Positions 1-5,733 of a DNA stretch of 6,023 bases are shown here, in pieces (the stretch's first letter is position 1; the number at the start of each line of letters is the position of its first letter). The notes below the pieces were generated by a model. The model did not search any database. It had not been told where the DNA came from and saw only the letters and a program-made list of their open reading frames with translations. The stretch comes from Dehalococcoidia bacterium (lineage in GTDB: Bacteria; Chloroflexota; Dehalococcoidia; SAR202; UBA826), in assembly GCA_012965485.1 (NCBI GenBank), contig DTSF01000009.1:1-6023 (forward strand), given 5' to 3'. The position numbers were made by a program, and so were the translations under genes.

Positions 1-198
1 GAGGAGGACCTAAATGCTATCTCTACTTATTTCTCGGAAATTTTCCAGATGCCGATTTTGATTGAATGGGCATCTAAAGAAGGAGAAAGAGCGTCCGGCA
101 TCGCAGAATTGTATCTCAAAAGGTGTTACCACCTAAGTTTAGAACAATACGAAGATTTAGGCAGAGTGGAAGAACAAATAAGATCATTAGGTGACTAA
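1..198 (+). CDS. C-terminal end of an unrecognised protein (5' truncated by window)
   Basis: An open frame runs from the first base to a TAA TAA double stop, giving the last 65 residues of a protein whose start lies outside the window. The fragment is rich in Glu, Arg and Leu, looks mainly alpha-helical, and ends in a charged helix finishing in RSLGD. I see no catalytic motif, signal peptide or membrane segment, and I do not recognise the family. It reads in the same direction as the crotonase pseudogene that starts 68 bases downstream. I see no terminator between them, so the two may once have been co-transcribed. That it is coding is supported by the open frame in phase with a tandem stop and by protein-like composition; its function is unknown. 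Confidence 0.6.
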   Translation, partial: EEDLNAISTYFSEIFQMPILIEWASKEGERASGIAELYLKRCYHLSLEQYEDLGRVEEQIRSLGD

Positions 199-253
199 TA
201 ATCCACCTTTTAAAATGTTTTTGTTCTAAAACCCACTGATAAATGACTCCAAT

Positions 254-257
254 GGAG
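254..257 (+). promoter_or_regulatory. Ribosome binding site fixing the ancestral crotonase start at 266
   Basis: GGAG lies 8 bases before the ATG at 266-268. This ATG begins MTDLV and is in the same frame as the conserved crotonase N-terminus that follows. By contrast the next in-frame ATG, at 317, sits inside the conserved RMNRP segment and has no comparable purine-rich site in front of it. This argues that 266 was the original start and that the TAA at 281-283 is a nonsense mutation rather than untranslated leader. Confidence 0.55.
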
Positions 258-265
258 ATGTTCCA

Positions 266-1073
266 ATGACTGATTTGGTTTAAGTTTGTGATAGAGGCCA
301 TGTTTGGGTAATCAGAATGAATAGGCCGGGCAAAAAGAATGCGGCTTCCTTAGAACTGGCTTGGGGAGTAATCGAAGCAAGAAGAGAGGCGACAAAAGAA
401 GGCGATGTATGGGTTATTGGTTTGACAGGTACAGAAGATGCTTTTTGTGCAGGTCTAGACCTTACCCCAGATGAAGGTCAAGAAGAATTCATACCGGTTG
501 TCTGGCCAGGATAGATATTTGGATGATCTGGGTTGGGTCAGTCGATTCTATTTCACATTGCGAGAAGAATGTGACAAACCAATTGTAGGCGGTATCAACG
601 GTGTGGCTGTCGGGGCCGGTTTATCACTAGCAATGGCTACGGATATTCGGATAATGGCCTCATCAGCTCGCCTGCTGGCTGGGTATCCTAGGATTGGAGG
701 CTCTCCGGATGGGAGGTTATCTATTACATTGTCCCAAGCAATAGGTTATGAGCAGGCCATGAAATTCCTCCTTGAAAATAGAACCGTTACAGGCGAGGAA
801 CCCAAGAGTCTAGGTATGGTTAGCCAAGTAGTTCCTGATAAGCAATTTGATGAAAAATTTGACAAATATTTGGACTTGTTAACGAATTTATCTCCAATCA
901 CCGCTAGAACTACGAAGAGGGTTTTGAGAACTGCTAACCGAATCGAAGTCGAAAAGCAACTTCATTATGAATTGTGGAATATTGGGAAATCATTGGGCAG
1001 TTTAGATGGACAGGAGGCTAGGAGAGTATTTATAGAAAAACGCCCTCCTATATTCACTGGGAGAACTGAGTGA
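266..1073 (+). pseudogene. Enoyl-CoA hydratase/isomerase (crotonase) family, disrupted by a nonsense codon and a frameshift
   Basis: Crotonases bind acyl-CoA thioesters and use two backbone NH groups to stabilise an enolate; members hydrate, isomerise or hydrolyse CoA esters in the cytoplasm. From the ATG at 266 the frame reads MTDLV, then TAA at 281-283, then without a shift the typical strand GHVWVIRMNRPGKKNA. The first oxyanion-hole motif, FCAGLDL, is at 443-463. The frame then closes at a TAG (512-514). Homology resumes in the next frame (GQDRYLDDLG onward), with the second oxyanion segment GVAVGAGLSLAMATDIR and an SPDGR motif whose Asp (708-710) falls near the family's catalytic acid position. 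The switch must lie between 459 and 511 and equals one extra base or two missing bases. The repaired product would be about 268 residues, normal for the family. The two open pieces are 317-514 and 471-1073. Sequencing error is the main alternative, but two independent lesions favour real decay. The exact reaction cannot be assigned. Confidence 0.85.
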
Positions 1074-1078
1074 TGGGC

Positions 1079-1927
1079 TTAACCTAACACCTTCCCCCTT
1101 TCCTCGAGGGTGGCTATCTTAAATATGGTCCAGTGTCGAATTTGTGCTATGTCTTCACCGGCTTGATCTTGCAACAGAACATCAAAATTCACAAAATGAT
1201 GTGCCTTTCTCTCGTAGGCGTCAACCATATGGGCGGCCCCTATCACTTGAGTTCCAACTGGAACCACGTTCAAATGCTGGATCCGGCTCCTGGTGTGCAT
1301 TGAGGAAGGTATATCGTAATTGTGCCTCATCAGTTGCTCAGCCCATCCGGCTGTCCACGATGGATGAGCGATAGGATTGCTACCAACGAACAATGGGTTG
1401 TTTGTTTGTTGTTTCTCCGAAGTGAATTCGGTTGCTGTTTCCACAGTAAAATCAGCCTTCTTGGCAGCCCAATCAACCCCAATTTCAGCGGTCTCCAACG
1501 TCAGCGATTTTTTCTTTTCTCCTTCTTCAGTCGGGTTTAATGAGGTCGACCGAACGAATTCGCTGGCCCAATCAGCTTTTCCTAGGCCAACTTTGCCTAC
1601 CACACAGACTACCTCTTCTTCGTTAATCATCTCCACAGACCAAGAATTTGCGGTATTTTCCTCTGTTGCTCTTATGGTAAGTTGGTCTCCAGGAATTGTT
1701 GGTTGTCGGAAAGAGTATTCCGCCCAACCGATTTTTAGCCACTCTTCTCCTAGAGCCTCTAGTATTGTATCTGTAGCCCAGCCCCATACTGTTACGCCTC
1801 CCACCAACGCTCCGGGAAAACCATAGGCTTTAGCAACCTCTGTGGAATGTATAGGATTAGATATGTCCGGACTGTCCTCGTGCCCGAGGTAGGCGGTTAC
1901 AGTATTTTCGATGACTTTTTGTGCCAT
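1079..1927 (-). CDS. MaoC-like double-hotdog protein, possible acyl-CoA dehydratase or thioesterase relative
   Basis: This 282-residue protein reads as two hotdog-fold halves. The N-terminal half carries a MaoC-like signature at residues 21-50: NPIH at 24-27, an Ala/Gly-rich helix start, then a GGV.VWGW stretch. The C-terminal half (about 175-270) has HPSW near 188 and an SMHTRSRIQHLNVVPVGTQV segment typical of the hotdog helix and strand, and it ends in a RHWTIFK strand. Single-domain (R)-hydratases are about 140-160 residues; this length fits the two-hotdog arrangement. MaoC proteins usually hydrate or dehydrate enoyl-CoA esters, but the classic D-x-N-P-x-H motif is altered here: Asp21 is three residues before Asn24, not two, and the usual HG is GG. 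The activity is therefore uncertain. The ATG has an exceptionally good ribosome site. The gene lies 77 bp after the alpha/beta hydrolase and converges with the crotonase pseudogene, with 5 bp between stop codons. Confidence 0.8.
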   Translation of the reverse strand: MAQKVIENTVTAYLGHEDSPDISNPIHSTEVAKAYGFPGALVGGVTVWGWATDTILEALGEEWLKIGWAEYSFRQPTIPGDQLTIRATEENTANSWSVEMINEEEVVCVVGKVGLGKADWASEFVRSTSLNPTEEGEKKKSLTLETAEIGVDWAAKKADFTVETATEFTSEKQQTNNPLFVGSNPIAHPSWTAGWAEQLMRHNYDIPSSMHTRSRIQHLNVVPVGTQVIGAAHMVDAYERKAHHFVNFDVLLQDQAGEDIAQIRHWTIFKIATLEERGKVLG

Positions 1928-1932
1928 AGACT

Positions 1933-1942
1933 CACCTCCTTA
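1933..1942 (-). promoter_or_regulatory. Near-perfect Shine-Dalgarno site of the MaoC-like gene
   Basis: On the minus strand the ten bases read TAAGGAGGTG and are followed by A at 1932, nearly a full complement of the 16S rRNA 3' end. The GGAGG core is 7 bases from the ATG at 1927. This fixes the start of the gene and suggests it is translated efficiently. Confidence 0.8.
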
Positions 1943-2004
1943 ATTTAACTCATTTGGATTCGCAATGTAGGATACTTGATAGTTGTCGGGTATGTCTTTT
2001 ACTT

Positions 2005-2871
2005 TTAGAGTGACATGCAAAGATTTCTTATTGCATCGGCGATCAAACCTGTGTTTTCCATCGGCAAAAAATGGGAGTGCTGTGGATATCTTTTTACAGT
2101 CGCTTTAGGGAACATGTTGCCCAAATCATTTCGAGTGATGGATGGTCCGAAATCATCAAAGCTTTCAGTAGATTTCATAGCCCTAGCTAACAGGATTGAT
2201 ACCGGCTTTTCGTAACTTTTTAGGCTTTCAAGTACAGCAGGGTTTATATAGGCACCATACATTGCGGCTTCGGCCGATGGCGGACATGAGAGCCTATAGG
2301 AACTTCCTTGCTTTTCTAGGCCATGCTGACAGTAATCCATTAGGACTGCTTTTTCCCAGGAAGCGAAATTTTTGTGCTGTGACAGTCGTTCGTACATCTG
2401 GGAAGGACTTTCCCACTCATTTCTTCTTTTTGAAACCGGATGGGAATAATCCGGTTTACCAGCTTCATCCTCCCTTCTATACCTTTGATCAACAAATAGA
2501 CTTGGATCACAGAGGACCAGCCCTTTGACGATATCATCCATCTTTGTCGCAACAGAGGTTATTACGTGCCCCCCCATGGAATGTCCGATACCTACAACGT
2601 TTCTTAATTGCATTGTTTCGATTATTTTAATGACGTCGGGAACAAAAGAATCCCAAGGATATGGTGGCTTAGTGTTTGTACTTTTGCCGTGGCCTCTTAG
2701 GTCAATAGAAATGCAATGACATCCTTCCAGTTTTTCGATGACACGGCCCCAAATACGACCGTGGAACCCGGTGGCGTGGCAGAAGACCAAAGTAGGACTA
2801 TTGCCTTCCCATTCGTATATCGTATTTTGGTAATCCTTTATAGGAATTTCAATAATTGTCGGCTCTTTCAA
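2005..2871 (-). CDS. Alpha/beta hydrolase
   Basis: This is a 288-residue cytoplasmic hydrolase of the alpha/beta fold; the family cleaves esters, thioesters, C-C bonds, epoxides or C-halogen bonds. Features in order: strand TLVFCHATGF (27-36), where the HATG turn supplies the oxyanion hole; SIDLRGHGKS (55-64), the usual strand and turn before the nucleophile; the elbow GHSMGG with nucleophile Ser98; LVLCDPS (118-124); a helical cap at roughly 125-210; and the C-terminal HSHFLPME, where His267 most likely completes the triad. The acid is less clear: either Asp122 after strand 6, or an acidic residue near KSTESFDDFG after strand 7. No signal peptide is visible. The start is TTG at 2871, chosen because AAAGGA lies 8 bases upstream, the beta strands begin soon after it, and no in-frame ATG or GTG occurs nearby upstream. 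The gene sits just past a terminator-like hairpin and ahead of the MaoC-like gene. The substrate is unknown. Confidence 0.87.
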   Translation of the reverse strand: MKEPTIIEIPIKDYQNTIYEWEGNSPTLVFCHATGFHGRIWGRVIEKLEGCHCISIDLRGHGKSTNTKPPYPWDSFVPDVIKIIETMQLRNVVGIGHSMGGHVITSVATKMDDIVKGLVLCDPSLFVDQRYRREDEAGKPDYSHPVSKRRNEWESPSQMYERLSQHKNFASWEKAVLMDYCQHGLEKQGSSYRLSCPPSAEAAMYGAYINPAVLESLKSYEKPVSILLARAMKSTESFDDFGPSITRNDLGNMFPKATVKRYPQHSHFLPMENTGLIADAIRNLCMSL

Positions 2872-2879
2872 GAATAAAA

Positions 2880-2885
2880 TCCTTT
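2880..2885 (-). promoter_or_regulatory. Ribosome binding site supporting a TTG start for the hydrolase
   Basis: The minus strand reads AAAGGA, with 8 bases to the TTG at 2871-2869. It begins only 4 bases after the T tract of the upstream hairpin, so the initiation region abuts the terminator. Confidence 0.5.
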
Positions 2886-2889
2886 GGGC

Positions 2890-2925
2890 AAAAAGAGACC
2901 GCAGTCAATACTGCGGTCTCTTTTT
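2890..2925 (-). terminator. Rho-independent terminator hairpin, symmetrical, after the aldolase gene
   Basis: The arms at 2890-2905 and 2910-2925 are perfectly complementary over 16 bp, with a 4-base loop (2906-2909). The core is GAGACCGCAGT paired with ACTGCGGTCTC, flanked by five A on one side and five T on the other, so it could work in both directions. On the minus strand it begins 16 bases after the aldolase stop codon, as expected for the end of that transcript. It lies only 18 bases before the hydrolase start, so it could also act as a partial terminator or an RNA-stabilising hairpin between the two parts of one operon. Confidence 0.9.
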
Positions 2926-2941
2926 GGCTATTTTATGCAGC

Positions 2942-3835
2942 TTACCAAGGCATTTTACGGCCCATTTCCTTCCGCAATTTATCAGCTATGCTTTCATCTG
3001 GGACATGTACGATTCTCGCGCCTATTTCATATAGCGCGTGTCTAGCTCGTTCTTCTATAGTGAGATTTTCATCCTGCCAACTACACAAAAAAGTTAAACC
3101 AGATTTGTCGCAGGCCCTTTTGACTATATTTCTAGCCTCGTCCATTTCCTTTGTATAGGGAGGGTCGTGCAGGTCTGGATCACCATGAGACATACCCATA
3201 TCACCGGGCCCCCACTCGGCAAACGAAATTCCGGGCACCGCAGCAATATTGTCCGCATCTGGTAAGCAAAACCTATCTTCAATTTTAAGGCCCAAAAGGA
3301 GTTCACCATTTGGATTTAACGGCCATGGGTCAGCTTTCCTCATATAATCTGTGGGATCCATGTCCCATATCGCCGCTGGTTCCCGTTGTCCGCCCCCACC
3401 ACGTAAACCTTCCGGTATGCCTTGATCTCTTCCAATGGTTTGGAAGACATATCGGGAGGCAGCCACAAACATTGCAACGGCGTCTGCTCTTCTAGTATGA
3501 GTATGTAGGATACCGTGTACCCCTGTTGACAGTACATGTCTGATTTGCCAGGCATTATATATGACCTCTTCTGGGGTCATGCAGTTTGAAGGAATGGTTG
3601 TGATAACCGTTGGTGTGAGATGTCCACTTGGAGTCGGACCACCATCCTTCAATCCTTTCATGAATTTACTTAAACCGACGGTATCAAAAGGGTGATGCTC
3701 AAAATCATATTGGATCAAATCAGCCCAAGTTTGAGACATCTCTTTACCGCGTTCATAATTCAACTCTCCCGCGGGAACGGCAAAGATTGGCTGACCTTGT
3801 TCAATGAGTTCTATACATTTATTAATCCTGCTCAT
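2942..3835 (-). CDS. HpcH/HpaI aldolase/citrate lyase family protein
   Basis: Family members are metal-dependent TIM-barrel enzymes that form or cleave C-C bonds through a pyruvate or acyl-CoA enolate. Matches in order over 297 residues: DLIQYDFEHHPFD (39-51), equivalent to the DxEH segment with the catalytic His at 47; GLKIED (182-187), with Glu186 as a likely metal ligand; and ISFAEWGPGDMGMSHG (203-218), with Asp212 as the second ligand. The protein is longer than the roughly 250-265 residues of classical HpaI, mainly through extra sequence between about 55 and 75 and between about 135 and 178. The strand that usually carries a substrate-binding Arg (VRVP-like) reads VITTIPSN here, and the following strand ends in HTHTRRADAV, so this is a divergent subfamily. 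The ATG start has GGAGGA 7 bases upstream. The stop is followed by a strong terminator. The gene lies 92 bp downstream of the oxidoreductase. The substrate is not known. Confidence 0.85.
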   Translation of the reverse strand: MSRINKCIELIEQGQPIFAVPAGELNYERGKEMSQTWADLIQYDFEHHPFDTVGLSKFMKGLKDGGPTPSGHLTPTVITTIPSNCMTPEEVIYNAWQIRHVLSTGVHGILHTHTRRADAVAMFVAASRYVFQTIGRDQGIPEGLRGGGGQREPAAIWDMDPTDYMRKADPWPLNPNGELLLGLKIEDRFCLPDADNIAAVPGISFAEWGPGDMGMSHGDPDLHDPPYTKEMDEARNIVKRACDKSGLTFLCSWQDENLTIEERARHALYEIGARIVHVPDESIADKLRKEMGRKMPW

Positions 3836-3842
3836 ACATTAT

Positions 3843-3848
3843 TCCTCC
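3843..3848 (-). promoter_or_regulatory. Ribosome binding site of the aldolase
   Basis: The minus strand reads GGAGGA, with 7 bases to the ATG at 3835. It decides the start over an overlapping out-of-frame ATG three bases upstream. Confidence 0.7.
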
Positions 3849-3864
3849 ATACTCAGTTGCAGAT

Positions 3865-3892
3865 ATTCTAATCGAAGCCTCATATAACGCAA
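3865..3892 (-). promoter_or_regulatory. Weak candidate promoter for the aldolase gene
   Basis: The 92-bp gap before the aldolase is the longest in the minus-strand run. On the minus strand it holds TAGAAT (3870-3865, five of six matches to the -10 consensus), 16 bases after TTGCGT (3892-3887, only three of six matches to the -35). A start about 7 bases downstream would leave a leader of roughly 20 bases that includes the ribosome site. The match is weak and could be chance in AT-rich sequence; simple read-through from the upstream genes is the alternative. Confidence 0.22.
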
Positions 3893-3927
3893 TCCCAATA
3901 TTTATCGATGACGGTTTTTATATCATA

Positions 3928-5016
3928 TTATTCAGTGAAATCGCCTTCTACCCATTCTGGTTTTATAGGAGGAGGCTGTCTGCATAATGATTCGATCGAG
4001 ATGTGAATTTTTTGATTCGATGATTCGTGTATCGCCTCCATCACATCTAGAACATGATAAGCGAGCGATATGTCTGCCCTAGGTCGCCTCGAACCTTTAA
4101 TAGCTGCCACCATGTCGGCTACACCAAGACCTCTACCTCCAATCGGATGTGTTAAATCTATTGGTTTCCAATTATCTTCATACCCCATTTGGATCAACAC
4201 TGGCCCCTCAAAGGTGTTTGGATCCGGGACCGATATAGACCCCTCAGTGCCATAAATCTCTATTCTGGGAAGTTGGGATCCCCATATATCGAAGCTGGTA
4301 ATGATTGTTCCTATGGCCCCGTTGACGAATCGTAGAGATGCTGCGACATGGGTTGGGATCTCCACATCAATTTTGGTTCCAATCAGAGATTCAGATGTGA
4401 TAGTTCTTTCTTCGAATGTTTTTCTTGTCATTCCAGATACTGAATTGATAGGGCCCAGCAGATTAATAAGGGCCGTAAGATAATACGGGCCCATATCCAA
4501 CATGGGCCCACCACCGACCTCGTAATAAAATCCAGGATCAGGATGCCAATGTTCATGCCCATGGTTTGCCATGAAAGCGGTGGCCGCTATCGGCTCACCT
4601 ATTGCCCCCTTGTCGATCAAATTTCTGCAGGTCTGGATACCTGCACCTAAAAAAGTGTCGGGAGCACAACCGGCCATCATCTTCATATTGTTAGCAGATT
4701 CCAGGATTTTGGCACCATCTGAACGGTGTATTGCTAGAGGTTTTTCACTATAGGCATGTTTGCCAGCATTAAGTATCCTAGTAGATATTTCACCGTGAGC
4801 TTTAGGGATCGTCAGATTCACAACCAGTTCTATATCCTTTCGTTCAAGGAGCTCATCTACTTCTAGGTGCTCAGGAATGTTGTATTCCAACGCTCTTGCT
4901 TTTGCTCTTTCCATGACTAAATCGGCACAAGCCCTGACATTAATCCCGGGCAGTCTAGGTAAATTTGTTAGATACTGGTCGCTGATGTTTCCACATCCAA
5001 TAAGGCCTATATTCAT
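3928..5016 (-). CDS. Gfo/Idh/MocA family NAD(P)-dependent oxidoreductase
   Basis: These cytoplasmic dehydrogenases oxidise or reduce sugars, inositols, dihydrodiols and related polyols. The N-terminal Rossmann domain opens at residue 2 with NIGLIGCGNIS (GxGxxx nucleotide loop at 7-12). The family signature AYSEKPLA is at 89-96, with catalytic Lys92. The C-terminal alpha/beta domain contains VGGGPMLDMGPYY (167-179), with Asp174 and Tyr178 in the D-x3-Y spacing of dimeric dihydrodiol dehydrogenase rather than the D-x3-H spacing of inositol dehydrogenase. A His-rich stretch, NHGHEHWHPDPGFYY (151-165), probably lines the pocket. Length 362 is normal for the family. No signal peptide is seen, unlike periplasmic glucose-fructose oxidoreductase. 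The ATG has only a modest AGGTAGAG-like ribosome site. The gene starts 24 bp after the ThuA-like stop codon, so the two are very likely co-transcribed. Substrate and cofactor preference cannot be read from the sequence. Confidence 0.92.
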   Translation of the reverse strand: MNIGLIGCGNISDQYLTNLPRLPGINVRACADLVMERAKARALEYNIPEHLEVDELLERKDIELVVNLTIPKAHGEISTRILNAGKHAYSEKPLAIHRSDGAKILESANNMKMMAGCAPDTFLGAGIQTCRNLIDKGAIGEPIAATAFMANHGHEHWHPDPGFYYEVGGGPMLDMGPYYLTALINLLGPINSVSGMTRKTFEERTITSESLIGTKIDVEIPTHVAASLRFVNGAIGTIITSFDIWGSQLPRIEIYGTEGSISVPDPNTFEGPVLIQMGYEDNWKPIDLTHPIGGRGLGVADMVAAIKGSRRPRADISLAYHVLDVMEAIHESSNQKIHISIESLCRQPPPIKPEWVEGDFTE

Positions 5017-5040
5017 TGATCTCTACCTATATTTGTATTG

Positions 5041-5715
5041 TTATCGGCTGGCCCATAATATCCCTCTTTTTGTTATTTCTAAAACTTCAGGGATGTCAAA
5101 ATCTTCCATTTTGTGACCCAATGATGAATAGAATACTTTTCCCTTTCCCCAATTTCTTTTCCATGCAACAGGCATGACACAATTTTCAATCCATTTGGCT
5201 TCGTATGGGGCAGTGGAGCTAATAACTTGATCCCCTTTGAATCTGGTCGTTGCGAGCACCTGATTGCTTGGGTCCACATGCATGTAATATTGCTCCGTAT
5301 CCATATTAAAATCATTCAATCCCTGTGTTATTGAGTCTTTGAGGTCTGAGATAGTCACTTTATAGGGGATGTAACCTCCTGGGTGTGCTACCCACTGTCC
5401 TCCAACCAAGAATTGGTAATCCACGTTGTCGCGGAATGAATCCCCCATACATCCGTGCCAACCGCCTATTCCGACTCCCTCGTATACAGCCCTGAGTAAA
5501 TTAATGGTTTGTTGTTGCCCTAAAGAACCCTGAGTCCAAATGGGCACTATTAAATCAAGAGATTTCAAATGTTCCAAATCCAGATAAGCTTCCAAAGTGT
5601 CAGATATAGTCACGGTGTACCCTTCGCTTTCAAGCCATGGACCAAAAAGCTCGGTGCATTCCTTAGGTGAGTGTCCCAGCCATCCTCCCCAGACCATCAA
5701 AGCCGATTTTGTCAT
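5041..5715 (-). CDS. ThuA-like (glutamine amidotransferase-like fold) protein
   Basis: ThuA-domain proteins have a class-I glutamine-amidotransferase-like fold and commonly sit next to Gfo/Idh/MocA oxidoreductases in sugar-catabolic loci. The founding member is needed for trehalose utilisation in rhizobia, but the biochemical role of most relatives is unsettled. Visible features over 224 residues: an opening strand LMVWGG (6-11) with GHSPKE; the GIGGWHGCMGDSFRD turn and helix (82-96); YQFLVGGQWVAHPGG (100-114), the most typical family block; a TEQYYMHVDP strand (140-149); and PVAWKRNWGKGKVFYSSLGH (182-201) near the end. Cys89 two residues after the GWHG turn is notable, but I cannot claim a working nucleophile. 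The length is near the usual 210-260. The ATG start has AAAGGA a few bases upstream. The gap to the upstream SDR stop is 18 bp and to the downstream oxidoreductase 24 bp, so it is the middle gene of an operon. Confidence 0.88.
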   Translation of the reverse strand: MTKSALMVWGGWLGHSPKECTELFGPWLESEGYTVTISDTLEAYLDLEHLKSLDLIVPIWTQGSLGQQQTINLLRAVYEGVGIGGWHGCMGDSFRDNVDYQFLVGGQWVAHPGGYIPYKVTISDLKDSITQGLNDFNMDTEQYYMHVDPSNQVLATTRFKGDQVISSTAPYEAKWIENCVMPVAWKRNWGKGKVFYSSLGHKMEDFDIPEVLEITKRGILWASR

Positions 5716-5733
5716 GTCCTGTTCCTTTTTAAA

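Noticed and set aside
459..514. Programmed ribosomal frameshift instead of a mutation in the crotonase
   Set aside because: There is no recognisable slippery site or stimulatory structure, crotonases are not known to use one, and the same gene also has a nonsense codon at 281-283, which points to decay or sequencing error.
317..514. A separate 65-residue gene starting at ATG 317
   Set aside because: It is the N-terminal third of the broken crotonase. The conserved reading continues upstream of this ATG (GHVWVIR) and the ATG lacks its own ribosome site.
1040..1068. Possible minus-strand terminator after the MaoC-like gene (CTCC/GGAG pairing before GGGCGTTTTT)
   Set aside because: The stem is only 4-5 bp with a loop of about 10 bases, and it lies inside the conserved coding sequence of the crotonase. 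It is too weak to call.
1377..1826. Long plus-strand open frame (149 codons)
   Set aside because: It is an antisense shadow of the MaoC-like gene, with low-complexity Ser/Phe-rich translation, no ribosome site and no family features.
2196..2528. Plus-strand open frame of 110 codons
   Set aside because: It is antisense to the alpha/beta hydrolase, whose catalytic motifs show that the minus strand is the coding one.
2890..2925. Hairpin as a mobile-element terminal repeat or attachment site
   Set aside because: There is a single copy, no adjacent transposase or integrase and no flanking direct repeat. The A/T tracts and the position after a stop codon explain it as a terminator.
2856..3158. 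Plus-strand open frame of 100 codons spanning the hairpin
   Set aside because: It crosses a strong terminator and the 3' end of the aldolase gene; its composition is that of reverse-complement coding sequence.
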